NCBI RefSeq assembly: GCF_042643265.1
Contig: NZ_JBHRRZ010000002.1
Location: forward strand, 106,696-170,695
From: Virgibacillus_O sediminis
GTDB taxonomy: Bacteria; Bacillota; Bacilli; Bacillales; Amphibacillaceae
Length of the DNA: 64,000 nt
Reading direction: 5' to 3'
A model generated the notes under the pieces. That model saw only the letters and a program-made list of their open reading frames with translations. It made no database searches and was not told where the DNA came from. Below, one piece after another: positions 57,413 to 64,000 of this stretch. Every line of letters starts with the position of its first letter. Position 1 is the stretch's first letter. A program made the position numbers and the translations under genes.

Positions 57413-58582
57413 ATGAAAATCGCGATAATAACCGAGACATTCCTCCCTTCCACAGATGGGGTTGTTACCCGCTTGGTTCATTCGATCAGGTATTTCCTTC
57501 ACCAGGGCCATGATGTCCGTGTCATTGCACCTGATCTGGGAGTGGATGAGTTTGAAGGGGCGAAGGTGGACGGTGTAAAACCAAGGACCCTGCCAATTTA
57601 CCGGTCGAAAAAATTCGCCCTGCCGACTAGAAGGGTGAGGAAAATGCTCAAGGAATATGACCCGGATGTCGTCCATGTAGTCAACCCTGCGCTCTTGGGA
57701 GTATCAGGGGTGCGTTATGCAAAACAGCTCGGGTATCCATTGGTGGCATCCTATCATACGCATGTCCCGAGATATTTGGACTATTATAATCTCGGTATGT
57801 TTAAAGGATTGCTTTGGTGGTATTTTCGTAAACTACATAACCAAGCCGATTTGAACCTCTGCACGTCAAAGGCTGTCAAAGATGAACTGGACGAAAAGGA
57901 CTTCCATCATGTGCATGTATGGAAGCGCGGTGTCGATACGGAAATGTTCCATCCTGACCGGTTTGACTCCGATATGAGGGAAAGGCTTTCCGGCGGGCAG
58001 CCGGAGAAAAAGCTCCTTCTCTTTGTAGGAAGACTGGCCGCAGAGAAGGAAATCGAGAAAATCAGATCGGTTCTGGATGCCTCCGATGAGTTTGTGCTGG
58101 CAATAGTTGGGGATGGACCGCATCGCCAGGAGCTGGAAGAGTATTTTTCCAACACGAACACTGTATTCACCGGTTTCTTACATGGGGAAGACTTGGCGAA
58201 GGCGTTCGCTTCTTCTGACGTGTTTGTATTCCCATCCACTACGGAGACCTTGGGACTGGTGATTATGGAGGCCATGGCTTCCGGACTTCCGATTGTCGCT
58301 GCTAAGAGCGGACCGACCTGTGAACAGATCGAGGATTATCGGACAGGCCTATTGTACGATAAAAATCGACCGGATGACTTTAAGGAGACGGTTCTGAAAT
58401 TCAGGGATGAAACATTAAGGAAGCGCCTGTCTTCCGCCGCCCATCAGGATATTGCGGAAATGGGCTGGGACATCCAGTCGAAACAGGCACTCGAGCTTTA
58501 CCAAAAGGTGGCACACATAAATGATGAATCGCTAGAGCAGTCTAAAGGAAAGACAGCCGGAATCAGTACAGGAAATGATTGA
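57413..58582 (+). CDS. GT4-family glycosyltransferase (MgtA-type, mannosyl/glucosyl transferase)
   Basis: The protein has 389 residues from the ATG at 57413 (GAAGGAAGTGG upstream). The GT-B fold starts MKIAIITETFLPSTDGVVTR and has VVHVVNPALLGVSGV, SYHTHVPRYLDYY, LFVGRLAAEKEIE (donor domain start) and FPSTTETLGLVIMEAMASG (E-x7-E). This is the pattern of phosphatidylinositol- or lipid-linked hexosyltransferases. Donor and acceptor are unknown. A GtrA protein gene follows, so a membrane lipid or polymer glycosylation role is likely. Confidence 0.9.
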   Translation: MKIAIITETFLPSTDGVVTRLVHSIRYFLHQGHDVRVIAPDLGVDEFEGAKVDGVKPRTLPIYRSKKFALPTRRVRKMLKEYDPDVVHVVNPALLGVSGVRYAKQLGYPLVASYHTHVPRYLDYYNLGMFKGLLWWYFRKLHNQADLNLCTSKAVKDELDEKDFHHVHVWKRGVDTEMFHPDRFDSDMRERLSGGQPEKKLLLFVGRLAAEKEIEKIRSVLDASDEFVLAIVGDGPHRQELEEYFSNTNTVFTGFLHGEDLAKAFASSDVFVFPSTTETLGLVIMEAMASGLPIVAAKSGPTCEQIEDYRTGLLYDKNRPDDFKETVLKFRDETLRKRLSSAAHQDIAEMGWDIQSKQALELYQKVAHINDESLEQSKGKTAGISTGND

Positions 58583-58624
58583 TCCGGCAGATGACTCCGA
58601 CTGGCGACAGGCATGAGGGATTCG

Positions 58625-59086
58625 ATGGAAAATGGAAAGCGAAAGAAAGGCCCATTTCAATTTCTTCAATTCAGTATGATCGGTTTTTCCAATGCGGCGA
58701 TAGATATTGGAACATTGAATCTGCTGCTGATCCTCTTTCAGACGGACGAGCGCGGCTGGTTGATTGCTTTCAATACCATAGCCTATACACTGGCAGTGGC
58801 CAATAGTTATTTTTGGAATGCAAGTTTTACATTCCGGAGGTCCGCTAAAGGAAGCGGCAGGCAGCGCATCTTGTTTATTGTACAGGGGGCCGTTAGCCTT
58901 GGCGTCAATAATCTTATGTTCCTAGTATTTAATGAGATATTGATATGGATCGGCTTACCTTCCTGGCTGCTTTATAACATCTCCAAGGGGATCGCCATGG
59001 CTATGTCCTTCACCGCCAGTTTTTTTATGATGAAATATGTGGTGTTCAGGGATGCGAAAAAACATTATATAGAAGAGGGCAAATAA
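58625..59086 (+). CDS. GtrA-family membrane protein
   Basis: The protein has 153 residues. The ATG at 58625 is preferred because GAGGG precedes it. An ATG at 58613 is possible. Four membrane helices (IGFSNAAIDIGTLNLLLILF, GWLIAFNTIAYTLAVANSYFWNASFTF, ILFIVQGAVSLGVNNLMFLVF, WLLYNISKGIAMAMSFTASF) end in MMKYVVFRDA. NSYFWNxxFTF is the GtrA hallmark. Family members flip or position lipid-linked sugars. Close linkage to the glycosyltransferase supports a joint pathway. Confidence 0.9.
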   Translation: MENGKRKKGPFQFLQFSMIGFSNAAIDIGTLNLLLILFQTDERGWLIAFNTIAYTLAVANSYFWNASFTFRRSAKGSGRQRILFIVQGAVSLGVNNLMFLVFNEILIWIGLPSWLLYNISKGIAMAMSFTASFFMMKYVVFRDAKKHYIEEGK

Positions 59087-59125
59087 CAGACCGGGCATGC
59101 ATGCGTATGTCCGGTCTGTTTTATA
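59086..59125 (+). terminator. Terminator of the glycosyltransferase-gtrA unit
   Basis: AACAGACCGG pairs with CCGGTCTGTT around GCATGCATGCGTATGT, followed by TTATAT. Confidence 0.8.
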
Positions 59126-59398
59126 TTTCAGGAAACATTCCTCCCTTAGAAAGCAGCAGCAAAGTCGGGTAGCCGCTTGTCTGGCGCCCTTAGCTAAGGA
59201 TCCATATTTCCCATAAGAAGGCGAATGGATGAAACGGGCCATTATGCTGTTACATATAAAATGAATAAATATGCAAAAAATATAATAAATATACTTGCAT
59301 AATTAATGATGTAGTTTTATACTAATGAATAATTCACTGGAAATTTGGAAAGCTTCCAAAGCTTTTATGAATATATCGGAATCAGAGGGGGATACATC
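59126..59398. other. carA upstream region
   Basis: It contains an AT-rich promoter region with ARG-box-like sites and no gene. I see no PyrR-type attenuator hairpins. Confidence 0.5.
59262..59304 (+). promoter_or_regulatory. ARG-box-like tandem operators upstream of carA
   Basis: TGAATAAATATGCA (59262-59275) closely fits the Bacillus AhrC/ArgR half-site pair, and a second AT-rich near-palindrome, AATAAATATACTTGCATAAT, follows. With no pyr genes nearby this suggests arginine-controlled carbamoyl phosphate synthase. The call is by resemblance. Confidence 0.5.
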
Positions 59399-60487
59399 AT
59401 GACAAAAGGTTATCTCATACTGGAAACCGGCGAGGAATTTGCCGGCGACTGGATTGGGGAGGAGAAGGAAATCGCAGGAGAGGTTGTATTCAATACGAGC
59501 ATGACGGGGTATCAGGAGATGTTGACAGATCCATCCTATGCCGGACAGATCCTGACTTTTTGCTATCCCCTGATCGGGAATTACGGGATAAGTGCAAATA
59601 ATGAAGAAAGCAATCAACCTGCCGTTTCAGCAGTAATATCAAGTGAAGCCTGTGAGGAACCGAGCCATTATGAATCAGAGACATCATTTTCTGCCGAGTT
59701 GAAGAAAGCAGGAATTCCCGGTTTGGCCCAGGTTGATACAAGGGCGTTGGTTGCTGCCATCCGTAAACACCGGACGGTCCGGGGGAAACTGGTTTTCTCA
59801 AGCGACAAGCAGATCAGCGGATGGGGCGAATACCCCGATGGTGCGCTTGTAAGAGGGGTGTCGGTCACAGAGCCGGAAGTGTATGGAAAGGGAGAACAGC
59901 ATATAGTCATGATGGATTTCGGCTATAAAAAGTCCATTCTTGATTATCTGCTTAAACAGGAGTGTAAGGTAACGGTGGTTCCTTACCATACTACCGCTGA
60001 ACAGATCAAAAATCTCGACCCGGATGGCATCGTGTTGAGCAACGGACCAGGAGATCCAGAGGAATTGAAGGGAATCTATCCGGTAATTAAAGAATTGACG
60101 GAAACCTACCCTACCCTTGGAATCTGTCTTGGCCACCAGTTGATCGCACTCGCCTATGGAGCGGAAACCGAAAAGATGCCATTCGGACACCGGGGAGGAA
60201 ACCATCCGGTCAAGGATGTATTAACCGGCAAGGTATGCATGACCTCCCAGAATCATGGCTACGTCGTGAAGGAAGAGAGTCTGGACAGCGCTGAATTTGA
60301 AGTCCTGTTCCGGAATGTAAATGACAAATCCTTGGAAGGAATACGGCATGTGAGCCTTCCTGTCCAGTCTGTCCAGTTCCACCCAGAGGCCCATCCTGGC
60401 CCGAGTGATACAGAATATATCTTCACGGAGTTTATACAGCAGGTCACCAATGCCAAAGGAGGGGCAGCATATGCAGAAGCAAAATAA
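59399..60487 (+). CDS. carA: Carbamoyl-phosphate synthase small subunit (glutaminase)
   Basis: The protein has 362 residues from the ATG at 59399 (AGAGGGGG upstream). The N-terminal CPSase_sm domain starts GYLILETGEEFAGDWIGEEK with GEVVFNTSMTGYQEMLTDPSY. The class I glutaminase domain has the nucleophile in LGICLGHQLIAL and His/Glu in FHPEAHPGPSDT. It supplies ammonia to CarB. The carA stop lies inside the first codons of carB (17-base overlap). The isolated carAB pair with ARG-box-like sites suggests the arginine-specific enzyme (CarAB and not PyrAA/AB). Confidence 0.96.
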   Translation: MTKGYLILETGEEFAGDWIGEEKEIAGEVVFNTSMTGYQEMLTDPSYAGQILTFCYPLIGNYGISANNEESNQPAVSAVISSEACEEPSHYESETSFSAELKKAGIPGLAQVDTRALVAAIRKHRTVRGKLVFSSDKQISGWGEYPDGALVRGVSVTEPEVYGKGEQHIVMMDFGYKKSILDYLLKQECKVTVVPYHTTAEQIKNLDPDGIVLSNGPGDPEELKGIYPVIKELTETYPTLGICLGHQLIALAYGAETEKMPFGHRGGNHPVKDVLTGKVCMTSQNHGYVVKEESLDSAEFEVLFRNVNDKSLEGIRHVSLPVQSVQFHPEAHPGPSDTEYIFTEFIQQVTNAKGGAAYAEAK

Positions 60488-63400
60488 TCTGAAGAAAGTG
60501 CTGGTGATCGGTTCAGGGCCGATCGTCATCGGGCAGGCGGCAGAATTCGACTATGCAGGGACACAGGCCTGCCTTGCATTGAAAGAGGAAGGGATGGAAG
60601 TAGTCCTCGTTAATAACAATCCGGCAACCATCATGACCGATAAGCAAATTGCCGATCATGTCTACATGGAGCCGCTGGAGACGGAGATGCTTGAAACCAT
60701 CATTGCAAAGGAACGGCCGGACGGCATGATCGGGACCCTGGGCGGACAGACGGGGTTGAATCTAACGGTCGATTTGTATGAAAAAGGAATTTTGGAAAAG
60801 TATGGAGTGGAATTACTCGGCACTTCTGTTGAATCCATCAAGAAAGGGGAGGACCGGGATGAATTCCGCCAATTGATGATTGATATCGAGGAACCGATCG
60901 CCGAATCGGAAATCGTAGAAACAGTGGAGGATGGAATCAACTTTGCCGACAAGATCGGCTATCCGGTAATCCTCCGTCCTGCATACACCCTTGGCGGAGA
61001 AGGCGGCGGCTTTGCCGATAATCGGGAAGAGCTGGCCCACATGCTCAAGCGCGGCCTTTCCTTAAGCCCCATCCATCAGGTGCTGGTGGAAAAAAGCATC
61101 AAGGGATGGAAAGAAGTGGAATACGAAGTGATGCGGGATGCCAATGATACATGCATCATCGTCTGCAATATGGAGAATATGGATCCGGTCGGTGTCCATA
61201 CCGGTGATTCGATTGTCGTGGCTCCTTCCCAGACATTGTCAGATGTCCAGTATCAGATGCTCCGAACCGCTTCATTGAAAGTCATCCGGGCTCTCGATGT
61301 GGTTGGAGGATGCAACATCCAGTTCGCCCTTCACCCTGAGTCCAATGAATATTGTATTATTGAGGTCAACCCGAGGGTGAGCCGTTCATCGGCGCTTGCA
61401 TCCAAGGCAACCGGTTATCCGATTGCCAGAATTGCCGCCAAGTGTGCGGCCGGGCAAATGCTTGATGAAATACCTAACCCGATTACCGGCAATACCTTTG
61501 CCTCCTTTGAGCCTGCATTGGATTATGTGGTAGTGAAGCTGCCCCGTTTTCCATTTGATAAGTTCACAGAAGCAGATCGTACGTTAGGAACACAGATGAA
61601 GGCAACCGGGGAAGTCATGGCCATTGACCGGTCGTTTGAAGGCGCATTGAACAAGGCGTTAAGATCCCTGGAGATGAATGTGAATAGTCTCCTTTGGCCT
61701 GGCATGGAGTCCAAATCAGAGGAAGATTTGGAAGAACTGCTGGAGAACCCGAATGATTTAAGGCTGTTTGCACTGGGAGAGGCTATTAGACGCGGCTGGA
61801 CGTTGGAAAAGGTGAAGGATTGCACGGAAATCGATTATTGGTTCCTATATAAGCTGCAACGGATCATTGACTGTGAAAAAGATCTCCAGGAAGACAGCTG
61901 GCCACATCTATCCTTGGAAAAACTCTGGGAAGCAAAACGCTATAACATAAGTGATGAGCGGATTGCCGAACTGTTGGATACGACATCCAGAGAAGTCAGA
62001 AAAGCATATAAGAAGTATTCTATCCAACCTGCATATAAACTGGTGGATACCTGTGCCGGCGAGTTTGATGCCGTTACACCGTATTATTATTCCACATGGC
62101 AGGGCCAGGATGAAGTGCCTGACGATCACGGCAAAAAGATCCTGGTGCTTGGGTCAGGCCCCATCCGAATCGGGCAGGGAGTGGAGTTCGACTACTGCTC
62201 GGTGCACGCAGCCTTAGCTGTAAAACAGATGGGCTATGAAGTGGTGGTCATCAATAATAACCCGGAAACAGTAAGTACCGATTACTCGATTGCCGACCGT
62301 CTTTATTTTGAACCTTTGGCACTGGAAGATGTGCTTGCGGTCATTGAAAAGGAAAAAGTGGAAGGGGTTCTTGTCCAATTTGGCGGCCAGACAGCAATCA
62401 ATCTAGCGAATGACCTGGAAGCAGAAGGTGTACGGGTGCTCGGAACGACACCGGAAAATATCGATCGTGCAGAAGACCGAGAACAATTCTATGATATTCT
62501 CGATGAATTGGGCATTGCACATATTGAGGGGCATATCGTCCATAATGCCAAGGAATTATCCAGCTCTGCCTATGAGTTAGGTTTTCCTGTACTGATCAGG
62601 CCTTCCTATGTTATCGGCGGCCAATCGATGTTCATCTGCTATAACGCAGAAGAATTGGATAAGTGCCTGAAACGGATCCAGGAAGATACCCATGGCCGTG
62701 GATGGCCGCTGCTGATCGACCAGTATATCTCTGGTTTGGAATGTGAGATGGATGTCATCAGTGATGGAAAGGACATCGTGGTGCCAGGCATTTTTGAACA
62801 TATCGAGAAGGCGGGTGTCCATTCAGGAGACAGTATGACATATCTACCGCCGGTTACACTCACCGAAGAAGTGAAACAGGAAATGGTGGAAATCGCCCGG
62901 AAAATCAGCAGGAAACTGCCGGTGGTTGGAATGATGAATATCCAGTTTGTTCTGGACCGCGGAACCATCTATGTCCTCGAGGTCAATCCTCGTTCGTCCA
63001 GAACGGTGCCGATCCTCAGTAAAGTGACGGATGTTCCGATGATTGAATGGGCGGTGAAAGCTCAGTTGGGCGTTCCATTGGCGGGCATCACCGAACAGCT
63101 TGACCTGTTGGAGGAGCCGACCTACTATACCGTCAAAGCTCCGATATTCTCGGCGAATAAACTGAAAGGGGTCGACCATGTCATGGGGCCCGAGATGAAA
63201 TCGACCGGAGAGATTATCGGATTGGGCTATACGGAAAAGGAAGCACTAAGAAAAGTGGATGCCGCATTTGGCAATATTATGCCGGAACGAGAGCCTGGAA
63301 AACCGACCCGGTTATTCGTTTCCATCTCTGATCGGATGAAAGAAGAAAGTGCCCAGCTGCTTGCAGATTTTATCAAAACCGGCGTGGAAATCACTGCCAC

Positions 63401-63713
63401 TAAAGGAACTGCATCATTCCTGGAGAGTAAAGGGATTCATGTGGAACAGATTCTGGATGGCCAGGCGGAAATTACAGAGGCCTGGCAGGAAATAGTGCCG
63501 GATATCGTGCTGAATATTCCAAGCGTAGGCAGGGAAAAAGGGAAAGCAGGATTCCTTGTCCGTGAATTGGCGGTCAGCCATCAGGTGCCATATTTCACCA
63601 GTCTGGATACCTTCCGTGCTGCAGCAGGATTGCTGGCAGAGGAAGAGCCTCCACTTTCAGCCCATTCGCTGCGTGAATATACCAGCATGCTGAAAGCAGG
63701 GCAGACAGTCTGA
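60471..63713 (+). CDS. carB: Carbamoyl-phosphate synthase large subunit
   Basis: The protein has 1080 residues from the ATG at 60471 (AAAGGAGGGG upstream), the usual full length. It has two homologous halves, each with a VLVIGSGPIVIGQAAEFDYAG-like start (second: ILVLGSGPIRIGQGVEFDY), an ATP-grasp domain and a VEVNPRVSRSSALASKATGYP / LEVNPRSSRTVPILSKVTDVP signature. The C-terminal MGS-like domain begins at about 940 (RLFVSISDRMKEESAQLLAD). It makes carbamoyl phosphate for arginine or pyrimidine synthesis. An IS3 element begins 29 bases after the stop. Confidence 0.97.
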   Translation: MQKQNNLKKVLVIGSGPIVIGQAAEFDYAGTQACLALKEEGMEVVLVNNNPATIMTDKQIADHVYMEPLETEMLETIIAKERPDGMIGTLGGQTGLNLTVDLYEKGILEKYGVELLGTSVESIKKGEDRDEFRQLMIDIEEPIAESEIVETVEDGINFADKIGYPVILRPAYTLGGEGGGFADNREELAHMLKRGLSLSPIHQVLVEKSIKGWKEVEYEVMRDANDTCIIVCNMENMDPVGVHTGDSIVVAPSQTLSDVQYQMLRTASLKVIRALDVVGGCNIQFALHPESNEYCIIEVNPRVSRSSALASKATGYPIARIAAKCAAGQMLDEIPNPITGNTFASFEPALDYVVVKLPRFPFDKFTEADRTLGTQMKATGEVMAIDRSFEGALNKALRSLEMNVNSLLWPGMESKSEEDLEELLENPNDLRLFALGEAIRRGWTLEKVKDCTEIDYWFLYKLQRIIDCEKDLQEDSWPHLSLEKLWEAKRYNISDERIAELLDTTSREVRKAYKKYSIQPAYKLVDTCAGEFDAVTPYYYSTWQGQDEVPDDHGKKILVLGSGPIRIGQGVEFDYCSVHAALAVKQMGYEVVVINNNPETVSTDYSIADRLYFEPLALEDVLAVIEKEKVEGVLVQFGGQTAINLANDLEAEGVRVLGTTPENIDRAEDREQFYDILDELGIAHIEGHIVHNAKELSSSAYELGFPVLIRPSYVIGGQSMFICYNAEELDKCLKRIQEDTHGRGWPLLIDQYISGLECEMDVISDGKDIVVPGIFEHIEKAGVHSGDSMTYLPPVTLTEEVKQEMVEIARKISRKLPVVGMMNIQFVLDRGTIYVLEVNPRSSRTVPILSKVTDVPMIEWAVKAQLGVPLAGITEQLDLLEEPTYYTVKAPIFSANKLKGVDHVMGPEMKSTGEIIGLGYTEKEALRKVDAAFGNIMPEREPGKPTRLFVSISDRMKEESAQLLADFIKTGVEITATKGTASFLESKGIHVEQILDGQAEITEAWQEIVPDIVLNIPSVGREKGKAGFLVRELAVSHQVPYFTSLDTFRAAAGLLAEEEPPLSAHSLREYTSMLKAGQTV

Positions 63714-63741
63714 ACCATATAGCAAAAAAGACCCGCACGGC

Positions 63742-64000
63742 TGAAGTGCACCCCAAAAGTTAGAGTCAAAAATCTAACTTTTGGGGTGTTTTATTATGGC
63801 AAAGTATAGTTCCACATTTAAGCTTCAAGTTGTGCGGGAATATCTTGATGGGCCACTCGGGTACAGGTTATTGGCAAGCAAGTATGGAATTAAGTCAAGT
63901 ACACAGCTTAGAAATTGGGTGAGCGTATACAAGAAACACGGCGCAGCCGGTTTAAATAGAAAGACAATCAAAGAGGCTTATTCTGTTCAATTTAAGATGG
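63742..64000 (+). mobile_element. IS3-family (IS150-group) element, copy 2, running off the window
   Basis: It begins TGAAGTGCACCCCAAAAGTT with the same internal stem as copy 1 (CACCCCAAAAGTTAGA with TCTAACTTTTGGGGTG). The visible part is undamaged. The left junction falls in AAAAAAGACCCGCACGGC, which looks like the left arm of the carB terminator. Confidence 0.88.
63796..64000 (+). CDS. IS3-family transposase OrfA (5' part)
   Basis: The frame begins MAKYSSTFKLQVVREYLDGP and continues through LASKYGIKSSTQLRNWVSVY, KKHGAAGLNRKTIKEAY and VQFKM to the window end without a stop. It contains the helix-turn-helix of IS150-type OrfA. Unlike copy 1 it has the 13 bases that keep the first helix in frame, so this copy may be functional. 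The rest lies outside the window. Confidence 0.88.
   Translation, partial: MAKYSSTFKLQVVREYLDGPLGYRLLASKYGIKSSTQLRNWVSVYKKHGAAGLNRKTIKEAYSVQFKM

Noticed and set aside
59126..59398. PyrR-type attenuator before carA
   Set aside because: No anti-terminator/terminator pair or PyrR-binding loop is visible. ARG-box-like sites fit better.

Overview
The window reads as a chromosome segment of an endospore-forming Firmicute, probably Bacillaceae or a close relative. Supporting points are strong AGGAGG-type ribosome binding sites, T-box and SAM-I leaders, YjcZ-like and CsgA-like sporulation small proteins, and CsoR/CopA/CopZ, NrnB, MetI, LuxS, YjzC and YdbC homologues. I cannot name a species from the sequence alone. 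Most of the window is ordinary core genome. AT-rich or repeat-rich accessory patches lie at about 19.4-21.5 kb, 30-34 kb, 46.6-47.6 kb and 54.1-57.4 kb.

Layout. 0-1.5 kb: a TnpB-only IS200/IS605 element sits inside a SHOCT-domain gene. 1.5-3.6 kb: a two-component system. 3.7-6.8 kb: a CsoR-controlled copper operon (csoR-copA-copZ). 7.5-10.5 kb: a probable Tat-exported GMC dehydrogenase with its small subunit and a TatA. 10.7-18.8 kb: nrnB, an RDD protein, a nitroreductase, ldh, a VOC dioxygenase, a zinc alcohol dehydrogenase and several small proteins. 19-21.5 kb: a repeat, a cold-shock gene and a decayed IS3-type element. 21.5-30 kb: amino acid metabolism (ilvE, serA, T-box-proB-proA) and a CstA-type carrier. 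30-34 kb: an AT-rich patch with a DUF1259 protein, a CarD-like regulator, a second nearly identical cold-shock gene and unknown genes. 34-41 kb: a TANGO2-type protein, luxS, aminotransferase-yjiH-racemase genes and SAM-riboswitch-metI. 41-47 kb: a Ca2+/cation antiporter with an apparent frameshift at its start, an exonuclease, ydbC, sppA-RDD, an acyl-CoA synthetase and small sporulation-type proteins. 47.3-47.6 kb: a promoter-structured RNA-terminator unit, possibly 6S RNA. 48-54 kb: an MFS exporter and assorted enzymes. 54-57 kb: an IS605 right-end remnant, a type I toxin candidate, an alpha/beta hydrolase and tandem copies of a dispersed repeat. 57.4-63.7 kb: a glycosyltransferase plus GtrA protein, then carA-carB with ARG-box-like sites. 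The window ends inside a second IS3-type element.

The most interesting material is outside the protein genes. (1) A structured dispersed repeat has six copies here, and its terminal stem co-varies between copies. (2) Two loci carry a strictly 20-bp-periodic array made of a 13-bp core and 7 variable bases. (3) There are two IS605 right-end/omegaRNA-like structures with compensatory base changes, one of them without tnpB. (4) A tiny holin-like peptide has its ribosome binding site inside a hairpin, which resembles a type I toxin. (5) Two IS3 copies both begin inside what look like terminator hairpins.
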